64,000 nucleotides of DNA from Ypsolopha sequella (GCA_934047225.1 OW203988.1:6172229-6236228), one strand, 5' to 3'. Positions 1 through 11,171 are shown, counted from the stretch's first letter. The notes: generated by a model not told the origin, from the sequence alone. Numbers and translations: made by a program.

Positions 1-40
1 CTGTAACATTGACGTTGGGGGTGTCCGTTTAGCAACTTAC

Positions 41-241
41 TTGACATATCCAGACGGCGTCACATTGAAGGTGACCTCGGAATGTCCCGGGCTCTTCCCG
101 TACGCGCATATATCGTACTTGTTCCTGACAGTCGCGTTGGGGATGTCCGTGGCTGGTATCACTATGGTGGACGGAACCAGTTGGACGATGTCTGGATGCT
201 GGATGTGCGCCGTCACGTCGAGAGTCATGTCGTAGGACCCC
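41..241 (-). CDS. Internal coding exon of an unidentified, probably secreted or lumenal protein
   Basis: On the minus strand a 201-bp open segment has an acceptor ending TTCCAG just before base 241 and a perfect donor GTAAGT starting at base 40. It starts with one base that completes a codon and ends with two bases of the next, matching the phase of the exon at 1092-1191. The translation runs from GSYDMTLDVTAHIQ to VTFNVTPSGYVK. It is rich in Val, Thr and Pro, has two N-glycosylation sequons (NAT, NVT) and alternating hydrophobics, as in an extracellular beta-sandwich. It is GC-richer than its surroundings and lacks repeats. The pattern P-x-x-I-V-I-P with a sequon and a later glycine loosely recalls the lumenal N-terminal domain of cystinosin or SLC10/P3-type transporters, but this is only a guess. 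The following exon is beyond the left edge. Confidence 0.7.
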
Positions 242-543
242 CTGGAATTTTAAACATTTGTGAGTACTGTGTATTAATTATAAGGGAAACATTATAGTAA
301 CTATAAAGTATAACGCATCCTCTGCTGGCTCGAACTGTAGAATCTGAAATCAACAAGTTGCTGTATACATATACGAACATGAACAAGGCTTTTGATTTCG
401 TAGATCATAATATACGAGCTAAATCTTAAGTATGTGTTAGAACAAAAACAGAAACAAAATATTATATTACTTATAGAATTGTCCTACATTTTTCTGTTTT
501 ATTCGACTTTCAAATGCCCGATACCCTTTTTAGACACAGTGAA

Positions 544-963
544 ATTGATAACATTTGTATTTCGTCGTCGACATTTTTAGACACCCTGTATAATAGTGTA
601 ATTGATAACATTTGTATTTCGTCGACGACCTTTTTAGATATCCTGTATAATATATTATGTAGTGTAATTGATAAAATTTGTATTTCGTCGTCGACCTTTT
701 TAGACAACCTGTATAATATATTATATAGTGTATTTGATAACTTTTGTATTTCATCGTCGACCTTTTTAGACATCCTGTATAATATATTATATAGTGTATT
801 TGATAACTTTTGTATTTCATCGTCGACCTTTTTAGACATCCTGTATAATATATTATATAGTGTATTTGATAACTTTTGTATTTCATCGTCGACCTTTTTA
901 GACACGCTGTATAATACATTATATAGTATAATTGATAACATTTGTATTTCGTCGTCGACCCTT
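544..963. repeat. 66-bp minisatellite, about 6.5 units
   Basis: Units start at about 544, 601, 667, 733, 799, 865 and 931; the first is shortened and the last is cut. Units 4 to 6 are almost identical, which suggests recent expansion. The period is a multiple of three, so stop-free frames persist on both strands, but nothing else suggests coding. The array lies in the intron between the two minus-strand exons. Confidence 0.93.
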
Positions 964-1091
964 TTCAGGCGCACGATTTGTGACGGATTTGTTTTTCAGA
1001 TATTCCGCCAACGCCGCGCGCCGCGCTGCCCCCATCTCACCGCACATTACCTAAAACGACCCCAACTAGAGCCAGGAAATGATATACTTAC

Positions 1092-1191
1092 ACTTGAATT
1101 AATTTGAGAAGATTTGTTTCATCCACCAGCAACTCAAGATCTGTAGTGTCCAAAAACAAATTGTCTAATTGGGAATGTGCCATTGGGAAAC
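1092..1191 (-). CDS. Upstream coding exon of the same unidentified gene
   Basis: On minus this 100-bp segment follows an acceptor (TTTTATTTCAG) and is followed by a strong donor (GTAAGTATATC) at base 1091 downwards. The open frame reads FPMAHSQLDNLFLD and then TTDLELLVDETNLLKLIQ, and ends with GT. The one-base start of the exon at 241 supplies the third base of that valine codon, so the two exons join in frame. The ATG at 1183-1181 could be the start, but the frame is also open upstream to the acceptor, so an earlier exon carrying a signal peptide is equally possible. I found no such exon in the next few kilobases. The encoded stretch is acidic and leucine-rich. The gene is unrecognised. Confidence 0.65.
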
Positions 1192-2215
1192 CTGAAATAA
1201 AATAATTTTATTAAGTTTCTGATAAACATTGGATCGTATTTAGTTATTGAACAGATGTTTGGTACTGACCTAATAATAATATAGTAAAGACTGTGTGTAT
1301 AAAACATTTGCTTATCCTATGACTAGAAGACCCCGCAAGCCTCGAGCTGAATACTGGACCACTGCGCGCCGCCATCTTGGATTTTACTCTATTCTACCTG
1401 TCAACAAAAGAAAAACAACTTGCAATATTTTCATAAAAATAATCGTTACATGAAAATCTTTTCTTTTTCAATAACGCAAGTCAACGAAATCTATTGAAAC
1501 TACAACAAAGAAAATAATTTCTTCTCAAATAATAATTGGAATATTAAGTATTTTATATGGTTGTATCCATCCAACTGTTTTTCTTTTAAAACAAAGATCA
1601 TTTTGTGGAACTTTAATGAAAAATTGTTTTTATGAATTTTTATGAAAATATTTTTTCTTCTTCTAACTTCTTTATTGCACAAAACACAGTTTAATGTACA
1701 ACAGGTGGACTTAATGCTAGAAGCATGTTCTCCCAGTCAACCCGACAGAAAGTACAAGAAAGTTACAGGGGCAGGTGCGCAAAAAGGCTTTACAATTTTA
1801 AATTTTTAACAAGAAATAAAACATAAAAAATACATTTATGTACTGATGTATTAGTTTCGTTATTAAATACTAATAATATTAAAAGTAAGCTTCAGAAAAA
1901 AAATATATATATATATGTATATATCATAAATATAAGAAGATATATACTACATAAATACTTATAACGTGATATTTGGGTTACGAACATTGACCTCTCATAT
2001 TACGAAGCAGAGAATCGAACCCAAGATATCTATATCTGGTACTGAATAAATTTTCCTACTTTCACATATATATTATTGTATATATATTTTTTTTTGTGAT
2101 GATATTTCTTCGATCTTCATGCCATAGATAAATCACCGAGTATATACATATAAACTCTAAGGAAATATCTTATTTCTGTCCAAGTTTTTCGTTTATTATA
2201 TAATGTAATACCTAT
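1192..2215. other. AT-rich non-coding DNA upstream of exon 1092-1191
   Basis: No gene or named repeat is evident. A GC-rich patch at 1330-1395 reads on minus as an acceptor-like CTTTTGTTGACAG followed by a short ATG frame (MAARSGPVFSSRLAGSS) that stops. It might be 5' untranslated sequence of the neighbouring gene. A short (AT)n run lies near 1905-1922. Confidence 0.4.
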
Positions 2216-2565
2216 TATAAATGCGAAAGTGTGTTTGTCGGTTTGTTGGTTGTCGATTCGTCCTTCATTAATGCGAAAGTGTGTTTGTCGGTTTGTTGGT
2301 TGTCGATTCGTCCTTCATTAATGCGAAAGTGTGTTTGTCGGTTTGTTGGTTGTCGATTCGTCCTTCATTAATGCGAAAGTGTGTTTGTCGGTTTGTTGGT
2401 TGTCGATTCGTCCTTCATTAATGCAGCGATGAAGCAACGGATCAACGTAATACTTTGCAGAGAATAGTTATGGCCCGAAGAGTTACATATAATTCTTTTT
2501 ATCCCAGGAAAATTCAAAAGAAATCAGCGCGAGCGAGGCCGCGGGCAAGTTGGTAAATAATATGT
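2216..2565 (+). mobile_element. Lepidopteran dispersed repeat with an internal 50-bp tandem array
   Basis: The element opens with the common motif ATGCGAAAGTGTGTTTGTC. A 50-bp unit is repeated four times exactly (2221-2420). The remainder has the usual phrases of this repeat, including a GCAACGGATCAACG segment, an ATAGTTATGGCCCG segment, and the end GAGGCCGCGGGCAAGTTGG near 2537. Identical tandem units imply a very recent local expansion. Confidence 0.8.
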
Positions 2566-3051
2566 ACATTCCAAACATTGCCAACAATAAATAAATTTAA
2601 TCAATTCAGATTGCACACAAAGAAAATCACAAAAATAATGGATTCACATAATTACTCGTATTTTTAATGAACTGGACCGATGCAATATGATAACAGATAA
2701 TATAAACTTTAAACAGGTGGCACGAAATCTCAGAGACACAACTGACCTTAAATAATAAAAATCCAAAATCAATTATTAATTTTTCCCGGTCTAATTCACA
2801 CTAGAATGTGTAGAGAAAATACAACTGTGCTGTCGATTCCAAAAACCAGTTCCAATTGTGAAATTATAATATTATCAAACTGATCACGTAACTGTTATAA
2901 AACTAAAAACATAACAAAGTTTTACAACCATAAAATTTAAACGAAATGCAATCTTTACACCAAAAATATTTGTTCCACCAATCGATCAAGTTTATAGTTA
3001 TTAAAACATTTATACCTAGAGTTTTAACCAACATTCACATTTTTATTCAGT
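2566..3051. other. Unassigned AT-rich interval
   Basis: No convincing open frame, inverted repeat or known repeat was seen. Confidence 0.4.
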
Positions 3052-3061
3052 ACATAAATAA

Positions 3062-3418
3062 GGTGGTAGAGCTGATGCCGGGCTCGACTGTGGAGGTACC
3101 ACCATCTTACTTGGAGACCCCCTCGAAGTAATTCGGGAGAGAGTAAGAGGACAGCTCACAGGCAAAAAACTAGGAGGCCTACCATGCCTGGGACCGATGG
3201 ATGCCGGTATATCCATCCCTAATAGCCGGGCCTTATATGGAACAGACTGGTGAAGGGCAGCGGCGTCACTGGAGCGAGGGTTCCGGCACCGCGCTCACTG
3301 ACCCGCCTGCCCAGCGTGTGTGAGTATGGGCAATTCTTCCAGGATGACCGCCGGGAGTGGCAAAGTCCTGGGAAGGCTTATGTCCAGCAGTGTACGAACT
3401 TGGCTGATGGATGGATGG
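3062..3418 (+). mobile_element. 357-bp RTE-tailed non-autonomous retroelement, copy 1
   Basis: The element starts GGTGGTAGAGCTGATGCC and ends in (ATGG)n. It is flanked by the 10-bp duplication ACATAAATAA (3052-3061 and 3419-3428). The last 80 bp translate as REWQSPGKAYVQQ, like the C-terminus of RTE-clade LINEs (compare 20614-20850). Upstream is a roughly 60-codon open stretch without ATG that contains ILLGDPLEVI and ends near 3253. Four other copies lie in the window. Confidence 0.9.
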
Positions 3419-3428
3419 ACATAAATAA

Positions 3429-3775
3429 CAGCAGCGGTAGCTCAGGGGTAGAACGTTGGCCTCTCAATCTTGAGATCCAGGTTCAATCCCCGGTCGGGCA
3501 TGCACCAGTAAGTTTTTCGGAATTTATGTGCATAGTATTTGTTCTTACTTACCACTTGCTGAACGGTGAAAGAAGACATCGTAAGGAAACATGCATGCCC
3601 TAAAAAGTGTGTGTTTGTGCCCAAAGTACAGCGGTAGAGCTCACCACCCATCACGTTGGGACGTAATAATCGTCGGTGAAACGCAGGTGTACTAAGTGTG
3701 GTTGCATTTCACAATACACACTCGGAATACTTCTAACACCCCCTCGGGGATTCATGTCGTGACGATATAGCTCAA
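3429..3775 (+). mobile_element. tRNA-derived SINE
   Basis: The head has pol III box A (TAGCTCAGGGGTAGAACG) and box B (GGTTCAATCCC) with tRNA-like spacing. The body contains CGTAAGGAAACATGCATGCC and ends after a GATTCATGTCGTGACG segment. A minus-strand copy of the same family is at 43100-43398. The RTE-tailed element 3062-3418 is inserted directly upstream. Confidence 0.88.
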
Positions 3776-3817
3776 AGTCACACGACAATGTTCCACAAGC
3801 TACAATCAATCACCATA

Positions 3818-4077
3818 AAAGGTGACTTTTTGACCATCGTCCAAGTTCATACTAGAGGCTTGGTAAGTGATCGGCATCATGAACCGATAACGATTTTTGT
3901 AAAATTCGTATAACGAAATTTTGACTTCCCATAGTAATTCCCAGTCCTAAGTGAATCACTATGGGAAGACAAAATTTCATTTTATAAATTTTACAAAAAT
4001 CGTTACTGGTTCATGATGCTGATCACTTACCAAGGCTCAAGTATGAATTTGGACGATGTTCACAAATTCACCTTGTA
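3818..4077. mobile_element. TA-type foldback MITE, ACAAGGTGAC family
   Basis: The arms pair over most of their length: the start AAGGTGACTTTTTGACCATC is the inverse of the end TTCACCTTGTATA. The centre contains GAATCACTATGGGAAG. Related copies are at 36389-36654 and 49167-51789 (interrupted), with halves at 38741-38832 and 28590-28677. Confidence 0.9.
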
Positions 4078-4149
4078 TAATAAAATACTAGAACCCGGTG
4101 TGTCTGTAAATTGAAGAAAAGTACATACGATAATAAAAATAGAAAAGGG

Positions 4150-4432
4150 AAGACCAAAAAAGAGTGATAGAACACAAATCATTGATTTTGAGAGTTTTTT
4201 TCTGTCTGTCTGTCTGTTTGTTCGTGCACATCTCCGAAACTACTGAACGGATTTTCATGTAGTTTCCACAAGTGGACAGAGCTTAATTTGGATTAGAATA
4301 TACAAATTATCGTCCTTTAAAGATTTCACTTAGTAGTACTTAGTAGTAGGATTCACCGTGGCCGCATTCTTCTCTTCTTCTTCTTCTTCTCCCACGCGGA
4401 CAAAGTCGCGGGCAACAGCTAGTAGTAAATAA
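4150..4432 (+). mobile_element. Lepidopteran dispersed repeat (TCTGTCTG / CGCGGGCAACAGCTAGT type)
   Basis: It contains TTTCTGTCTGTCTGTCTG, ACTACTGAACGGATTTTCAT and the end GTCGCGGGCAACAGCTAGTA. A (TTC)n run lies at about 4372-4390. An inverted relative is at 24830-25000. Confidence 0.72.
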
Positions 4433-5136
4433 ATGTAATGTACATTTAGTAATAATACCGAGTCCAGCAAGTATTATGTGACCTAATAGAACGAAACAAA
4501 ATACCGTCACGCCTAATAAAAATTCTTACACGTGTGTGAATTGTTTCATCAATTGATTAGGAAACGTCTACTAAATGTAACGACCTATAATACTATTAAG
4601 TTTGGTAATAAAGCAGATTCTAAAGCCTTTAATATTAGTTTTAAGTGCTGTTATAGGGGCACAAATAATATTGTTTCTACTACCTTTATGAAAAAAGTCC
4701 ATTTAATACTCGACATTTGTTTTGAAAATCGAAATTTCCGGGCCCCGTTGCGGAATGACTATCAGGTCAGTTTGAAATATCGTACTGAAATTTCATTTAT
4801 TGCAAAATTCGGTTCTTTTTGAAGTTTATCTTCATTTCATGCTAAATTAGGTTCTTTTTGACGTCCTTCGTTTGTCTTTACAATCGAAATTCCCTGCGTT
4901 CCGATTCACGACATAATCGATTATATTGCGTCTAACACCTTTTTTTCGCAAAATGATACTGGCTACAAATAAAAGCCGCCGTCCCAAAGCCTGAAAAAAA
5001 AAGGTAATAACCGCGCCGCGCTTTGTAAAGTCATAAAAGATTCGTACATAAAATACATTAAATTTGAAAGGAAAAATTAAATATTTAAATACATAAATCA
5101 GGTAGTAGAAAAAGAATCGTTTGCAACGAGTAAAAA
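4433..5136. other. Unassigned interval with a short foldback-family fragment
   Basis: Bases 4608-4660 match one arm of the AAGCCTTTAATTTTAGTTTT foldback family (13758-13923 and 58337-58503). The rest shows no recognisable feature. Confidence 0.45.
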
Positions 5137-5219
5137 TGGGTTTTCTTACCCTCGGAATGTTAAGCTTTCGACGTTCGCCGTCGAAACTAGCTTCATTCCT
5201 CGGGTAAGAAAATCCACCA
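5137..5219. repeat. Strong hairpin, about 33-bp arms
   Basis: GGGTTTTCTTACCC with following CGGAATG and TTTCGACG segments pairs, with small gaps, to CGTCGAAA, CATTCC and GGGTAAGAAAATCC, around a loop near 5177. It is either a compact foldback element or a structured site. Confidence 0.75.
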
Positions 5220-5489
5220 TTTTATAATCGTCACGAAATATACTATTTCGTATTTTGCAAAAAGGGTAATTGAACCTTGGTCTTGGTTGACCACTTACCA
5301 TTTGGCTATATCGATCAAAGTCACTTATATACACACGCCTGTCTTCCAAAGGACTACACAGAGACCACGCATTACCACTGATAAATAATGTAATCACTGG
5401 TCCGGTATCCCGATCAAAAATAGTTATTGGTTTTGAAATAATCATGTTTGGTCTTCAAGTTTTATTCAATTCGATAAATGTAATAAATA

Positions 5490-5592
5490 TTTAATTTATA
5501 CTGTAAGGTGTGACTCCTTGATGGAAATTCATTCTAACACTAATAAAAGTCTTCTTGTAAGAGTTCCACTTTTTTATTTACTTGATTATTAA
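5490..5592 (+). repeat. Dispersed repeat, second copy at 13242-13345
   Basis: The segment beginning TTTATACTGTAAGGTGTGAC and running through AGTCTTCTTGTAAGAGTTCC recurs at 13.2 kb, where it is the 5' part of an insertion with a clear target duplication. Confidence 0.82.
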
Positions 5593-5648
5593 TAATTATT
5601 AATAAATGTTTATTAATATTAATAAATATTCATTACTGTGTATATTAT

Positions 5649-6071
5649 TTAAGGGGGTATATCGTCAAAATATACACTTTTTGAAGTTATTTATCTGCTG
5701 TTCAAAAGACATCTGAAGTTAAATAAATTAGTGTAACAATTTTGGAACCTCTTCTAGATTTTGGACTATCAGAAACGCGATTGAAGGAATTTCACTCGAT
5801 AGAAATAATTATTGAAATGAGTTCTAAATTTAAACTTTTTTTGATATTCTGACAAATTGGGATATCATACAGACTTACAAAATATTTATTTAGATGGGTT
5901 TTAACAATACCTAAATTACTAGATATGGAAATTTTCATAGCTATTTAATTTAATTTTGTATTAATTTAAAACCGTCTTTTTGTCAATTTTCCCCGATTCC
6001 GTCTCTCTCGCACTGCGGGTCTTTCCGCCTGGAGCAACGGGGACCTTTGCACGGACGATATATCACCTTAA
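5649..6071 (+). mobile_element. TTAA-flanked MITE family 1
   Basis: TTAA lies at both ends, with terminal GGGGGTATATCG against CGATATATCACC. The interior contains AGATGGGTTTTAACAATACC and TCTCTCGCACTGCGGGT. Other copies are at 12010-12435, 23548-24165, 31305-31724, 36813-37237 and 56735-56990. The TTAA sites suggest piggyBac-type mobilisation (inference). Confidence 0.85.
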
Positions 6072-6686
6072 ATATTGTGTCTGAACACGAAAAACTTCAT
6101 TTTATAGTAGCGTTGTAAGACATTACATATTTATGAATTATAAATTGGAATTTACAAAGTCCTTTTTGCGTGCTCAATCGCGGCGACACTTTGTCTCACT
6201 ATTTTGACACAATCGGACACTAGTGTCATCTCCGACTCAATTTCACTCAGTGAACTTTCGACTCAGTGTCACTACAAAACAGTGTAGACAAAATCGGAAA
6301 CGATTTCGTAGCACGATGCCTACTTTCGCGCTCGTTGACTTTTCAGTATTTTCAAGTAATCGGTAGCACAATGCCAACACTTTGAAACCACCATACATTA
6401 GATCGCACTATGCCTACTTTTTTATTTTAATCGCAATGACATCGCAGTTTGCCAACTTTATGAAAAATCAAATCCGACGATAGCATAATGTCTATTTTAG
6501 TACAGTTGCATTCAAAATCTCTGAGTTCAAAATACATTTTGTCGTCTCCGATTCAATTTCACAACATGTGACAACTATAGTTACTGCAAAAGTGCCCAAG
6601 ACATTCATTATTCGATTCCATGATTTACGTTTACCAGTAAACACTATATGGCAATGAAAACGTCAACCTGCCGAGCAGGTTACCAC
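6072..6686. other. Unassigned interval
   Basis: It contains repeated short phrases such as GACACTAGTGTC and CAATTTCAC near 6210-6270 and 6550-6570, but no coding region or complete element was resolved. Confidence 0.35.
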
Positions 6687-7020
6687 TTAAGGGGCTTAGT
6701 ATCACCAAATGGGTACGTTCTAAAGCCTACTCCTCGTTTATGGCCAAACCAAAAACATCGAAAAAATAATGTATTATTTATGAGTTATCAACTCTAAGAT
6801 AACATATGCAACATTTTCCTTTTTCATACCACCAAAACTTCTATATAAAAAGAAATTTCAACCGAATGGTGTTTTTTGGCTTGAATTCCCTACTGCTCCT
6901 AAGCGGCTTGGTCGATTTAATTCATTTATGCTTTGATAAAAAGATAAATTTGATAGCTATAAACATAACATAGAATTATTCAATCGAACAACCGAGAATT
7001 CAGTGAGTGTCGTAACATCC
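6687..7020 (+). mobile_element. TTAA MITE family 2, internally deleted copy
   Basis: It starts TTAAGGGGCTTAGTATC and continues through GAATGGTGTTTTTTGGCTTG and CCTAAGCGGCTTGGTCG. It jumps after about 6990 to a fragment of the far half (AGTGTCGTAACATCC). The full-length comparison copy is 21557-22029. Confidence 0.85.
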
Positions 7021-7971
7021 GTTTTTCCCCAAGGACATAGTCATTATTAACTACTGAACCGATTTTGAAAACTCTTTTACATTCTGTTGTAAAAGAATTT
7101 TTTGAATCTAAAGGAAAAAAATCTGTTGTGATGGAGTTAGTGCATTTTAGTGCTCATTTGAAACCGCAAAAATTAAGAAATTAACATATTTTGAGAATTT
7201 TTGTTTCTCTTTTTTTTATTGCTTTATTGCCACAAACTTCTACAATAGCTTTGGCGCTGCGGCACAAGCTGCGGGAAGTGCAGCCCCTTCGCCTTTGCGT
7301 AACAAAACATAGGCATACTCACCTCATGCGCTTTGTTACGGCCGGCGGGGGCTGCCCTCCCTCCGCGCCTCCGGCTTTTACACCTAAACTATATACACTC
7401 TAGCTAGGACTAGTAACCAGTATACAGCCAGAGCCACAAGCAAGACTGCGTGGAGTCGGGGTGCTCTGATCCAGTTTTGGTGCAGATTCAACTTATCTTT
7501 AACGAAGTCCGGGTGCTCTGAATTGATTTAACGATGATTGAATGAATGTTTTCTTTTTTTTTTCATTTTGGTATAAGTGATTGAGAGATAGCAAATTATT
7601 TTTTTCAATAAGTGCGGAAAGGGAAAATGCTATTAATTTCTTAATAAATGAGACAGAAACAATATAATTTGTTTTATTTCTTCAATGGTCTTTTGTTTAC
7701 ATAGCGATGGTAATAGGCTTGAAAAGTAATCTATGTACTGATATTAAAATGTTTTAGAAATCAAATTTAAAACATTTTTAGTTCTTTTTTTCTAACCGTA
7801 CACGAACGAATGTCATCGAAATTGAACAAGGTCACAGTCCGTCGACAAATGAATGTTGATTAAATAATGAATTTCACCACTTAAAGTTAATGTTTGCTAG
7901 GAGCATTTGTGCCGTGCTTTGAATCCCAATCACAATTTCGGACCATTTCATTACTTGTTAGATATTTCAAT
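7021..7971. other. Unassigned interval
   Basis: A GC-richer patch at 7250-7400 has no sustained coding features. The rest is AT-rich and has no recognised repeat. Confidence 0.35.
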
Positions 7972-8240
7972 AAAAAACCAGCCAAGTGCGAGTCGGACTT
8001 CCGCTCGAAGGGTTCCGTACCATTATCTATAAAAACGGCAAAAAAACATATCTGTTGTATGGAAGCCCCCTCAAATATTTATTTTATTCTGTTTTTTAGT
8101 ATTTGTTGTTTTAGCGGCAACAAAAATACATCATCTGTGAAAATGTCAACTGTCTAACTATCACGGTTCATGAGATACAGCCTGGTGACAGACGGACAGA
8201 CAGACGGACAGCTGAGTCTTAGTAATAGGGTCCCGTTGGC
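7972..8240 (+). mobile_element. GCCAAGTGCGAGTCGGACTC dispersed repeat
   Basis: The copy runs from AACCAGCCAAGTGCGAGTCG through TCTATAAAAACGGCAAAAAA to AGTCTTAGTAATAGGGTCCC. This family recurs through the window; 57812-58100 is the best full-length copy. The right end is cut and joined to a SINE tail. Confidence 0.9.
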
Positions 8241-8345
8241 TGGGACGTAATAATAATCGGTGAAATATGGGTGTACGAGTGTGGACTGTGACTTGCAGTC
8301 CACACTCGGAAACACGTCTGGCATCTGGGATTCATGACGTCACGA
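8241..8345 (+). mobile_element. SINE 3' tail fragment
   Basis: CTGGGACGTAATAATAATCG to GATTCATGACGTCACG matches the 3' body of the SINE at 3429-3775 without the tRNA-like head. Confidence 0.7.
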
Positions 8346-8530
8346 TGAATTATTTATCTATTATATAAATCATTATTACCAATTGACTTTTACTTAGAGA
8401 TAAACGTGTTGATTGCATTGATAAAGATGTCTGTGCACTTTTCTTTAATGCGTCTTTAATATTGTAGTTACCTTTATAATCGAGACAGATATTAGCACTA
8501 AGTATTATACCTTGGTGATGTGATATTATA

Positions 8531-9143
8531 CAGTGTGTCCCTCCTACAAGTGCACATCCGAAAAGGGGTGAAACTAGACCTTATTTTATCGACAATAAAA
8601 TGTTTTTTTTTTTTTTAGAAAATCTTTGTTTTGTAAATTTACGTTTTAAAATTTTTTTTGCCTACCGTGGAGATTATGTATAAAATATGTCATAACTTTT
8701 GATCTACCGCGAGTAATGCAATGAAATAAAACTGTTATAATCCTTAAGAAATAGACGTCCCATACCAAATCAAAAACAAAACATAATCAACTACCATTAC
8801 CATAAAAATAATATCCTAAAAGATTATTTCTTTAATTTTTCCGTCTTTTTTTTTCAATAATAGTCAATTTTTTCAAAATAATGTCCCCGTTTCACTATAC
8901 TTTTATTCCTATTTATCATTGCCTATTCCATTATCTTTCTAACAAAAAAAAATACAACATTCTATCATAAATACAATATTTTCTACGAGCGGTTAACCAA
9001 AGGCACTGCGCTCGCGTCCCATACAAAGATACCCAGGTGGATAATTTTTACAAGATAAAAAAAAGTAAAAAAAAAAGCTTTGTTTTTGTCGATATATTTA
9101 GATCTAGTTTCACCCACTTTCGGATGTGCAGAGGGACACACTG
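8531..9143. mobile_element. TA-flanked element, CAGTGTGTCCC termini
   Basis: It is flanked by TA. The termini CAGTGTGTCCCTCC and GGGACACACTG are inverted, with further inverted sequence (CACATCCGAAAAGGGGTG against CACTTTCGGATGTGC). No transposase frame was seen. A second copy (38979-39833) carries an insertion. Confidence 0.87.
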
Positions 9144-9159
9144 TATATTATATACCTAT

Positions 9160-9300
9160 AGGTGGTGGTGAGCCCTATCGCCGTACTTCGGGCAAAAATT
9201 GCACACCAGACCGAACACAAATATGACCCTACGGGATTTGAACCCGCGACCTCCGTATTAGTAGTCCAGTACTCGACCCACTCGACAACAGAGGCAGTCT
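9160..9300 (-). mobile_element. tRNA-derived SINE head and part body
   Basis: On minus, box B GGGTTCAAATCCCG follows a tRNA-like anticodon arm. The body contains the GGGCTCACCACC phrase shared by the window's other SINEs. Confidence 0.72.
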
Positions 9301-10183
9301 AGTGGGTCGAGTCGAGTATGATACAAAAGATTGATGTTGTTAACCAAACATTGCCTAACACAAAATTCCGATAGTTTAGATAAAAAAAAACAGAAAGTGT
9401 ACACGAGCCATAGACAAAGTAACCCAATAAGATAAAACAGGATTAACACGACCGTCTATCTACAAGCATCACTGACCTTCATATTATTACCACTGGACTG
9501 GCTGCCCGGTTTGCAAACTGTGCCATATTGAATCGCCACTGGTTAAGTTCCCAGGAACCATTTTTGACCTTTAATGCAAAAAGCGTCTTTTCTGGGGTAC
9601 TAGTATGAACTTGGTATCGACTCGACATAGATTAGATAAATGAAAATGTAACTCTTATTTCATTGCAATAAGGGTTATCGTTTAGAATTTGTCGATTCTA
9701 TCTGTCAAATTTATCTAATCAACGCGTACGTGCTGATCCGAGATTCTCTCATATTTTCTCTCAAAATGGCGTAAATCAAACAGGAACCAAAATTATTTGA
9801 CAGCCAACAGTCCAGTGTTAATACGATGTATGCAGATCAGTGACAGGCGTCCTTGTTAATGCAATATTTACTTAATCTCAACACTCTGGCCGTATCTAGG
9901 TGTCTGCCCGTATACGTTATAAATAATGTGATTTTCGAGAAAATTGTCTGTAACATTAACCAGGTTAAGTATGCACCTCGCGCGATGACGTCATTACGGA
10001 GCTCTCCTACATTTGTATTCCAGCGAGAAGCAAACTTAGCTCAACCGGGTTGTCTTACTTTACTGTCTACATCTGGCTCTATACAATTATACTCTGCAGA
10101 CTATTGAACTGTTTTCATAATAAGAGAGACAAAGAATTCGAAAACAAGCTGCAGGCGTTAATTTGTTGGCCTTTGTAGACAAA
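9301..10183. other. Unassigned interval
   Basis: An 84-codon plus-strand frame at 9853-10107 has no recognisable motif or splice context. A weak inverted repeat (AGATTAGATAAA / TTTATCTAATC) spans 9628-9720. No other feature was resolved. Confidence 0.35.
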
Positions 10184-10960
10184 AAAAACCGGCCAAGTGC
10201 GAGCCAGACTCGCGTACCTAGGGTTCCGTATTGTGGATGATAAATTTAATTTTGTAATTTCTTCTTTATTTTTCCTGTAATCTTTACGTAAACACATATT
10301 ACCATGATTTTTTTCATAATTTTTGGTCCACCGTCTTTGGAGATTAGGGAGGGGGGACATAAATAGTTTTGTGGTTTTTTAAAGATTTCTCGAAACCAGT
10401 GCCAGGAAACAGTAAAAGTATATATTTTTACAATTAGATTTTTAATATCTACAATTTGATACCCATATTGTATTTTTAAAATAATAAAAATTAAAGAGTA
10501 AAGACTTATTTGTCGTTATTAAGATTATAATATTTATATATATTTAGGTTTTATATATATTTATTATTATTTACACATTTATATTTATATATATTTAAAA
10601 AAAACACATTTAGAGAGATATATTTAGAACTATTGTTCGGCATCAGTCTTGTAAATAATTATGTATAAGAAAATTTTTTTGACAGATAGAATGATGGATT
10701 ATAAAAATAAAAAATAAATGGTCAAAAAGTATTCATTATTTTTTTTAATATATATAAATATAAATGTGTAAATAATAATAAATATATATAAAACCTAAAT
10801 ATATATAAATATTATAATTTTTAAAATAATATTTTTTATTTTTCTTACTTTTGTTTTGGAAATATTTTGAACCATTAGAATTTTTTTTATCTTTAACTTA
10901 ACGTTATCATACTTATTATATATCAGGTGCTTTAAGAACATAGTGTAATTACACAAAATT
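10184..10960 (+). mobile_element. GCCAAGTGCGAG repeat, variant body, split by a foldback insertion
   Basis: The head (CCGGCCAAGTGCGAGCCAGA) is followed by the second body type seen at 34565-35311 (ATTACCATGATTTTTTTCAT, AGATTTCTCGAAACCAGTGC). The body resumes after 10822 with CTTTTGTTTTGGAAATATTT. Confidence 0.83.
10480..10822. mobile_element. AT-rich foldback MITE inside the variant repeat
   Basis: Arms of about 75 bp pair almost perfectly: 10523-10597 holds ATTTAGGTTTTATATATATT and 10742-10816 its inverse. The flanks are contiguous in the uninterrupted relative at 35.05 kb, so this is an insertion. Confidence 0.85.
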
Positions 10961-11171
10961 CTATTAAAATTTTGTTAAGAATTAAAATAAATTGCATTAA
11001 TTAAATAGTAAATAATAGCTATTGTTAAAAAAATAAACATGAAAATCGTTAAATCTTTCTACCTTTCAAAATATTGTTCCATAAAACAATTCTTCCACAA
11101 AAAGCCAATGCCTCATCTTAGCCTTGAACGAGTTGACAGAGCTGGCGGTTGTCAGGTGTGTCAATATAATA

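Noticed and set aside
510..1107. Long open frames on both strands (up to about 197 codons) over 510-1107
   Set aside because: They exist because the minisatellite period is 66 bp. The peptide is a simple repeat and has no homology signal.
2221..2420. CRISPR-like array
   Set aside because: Units are contiguous with no spacers and lie in a eukaryotic dispersed repeat.
9853..10107. 84-codon plus frame with an ATG
   Set aside because: Ordinary length for chance in this window; no motif, splice site or repeat support.
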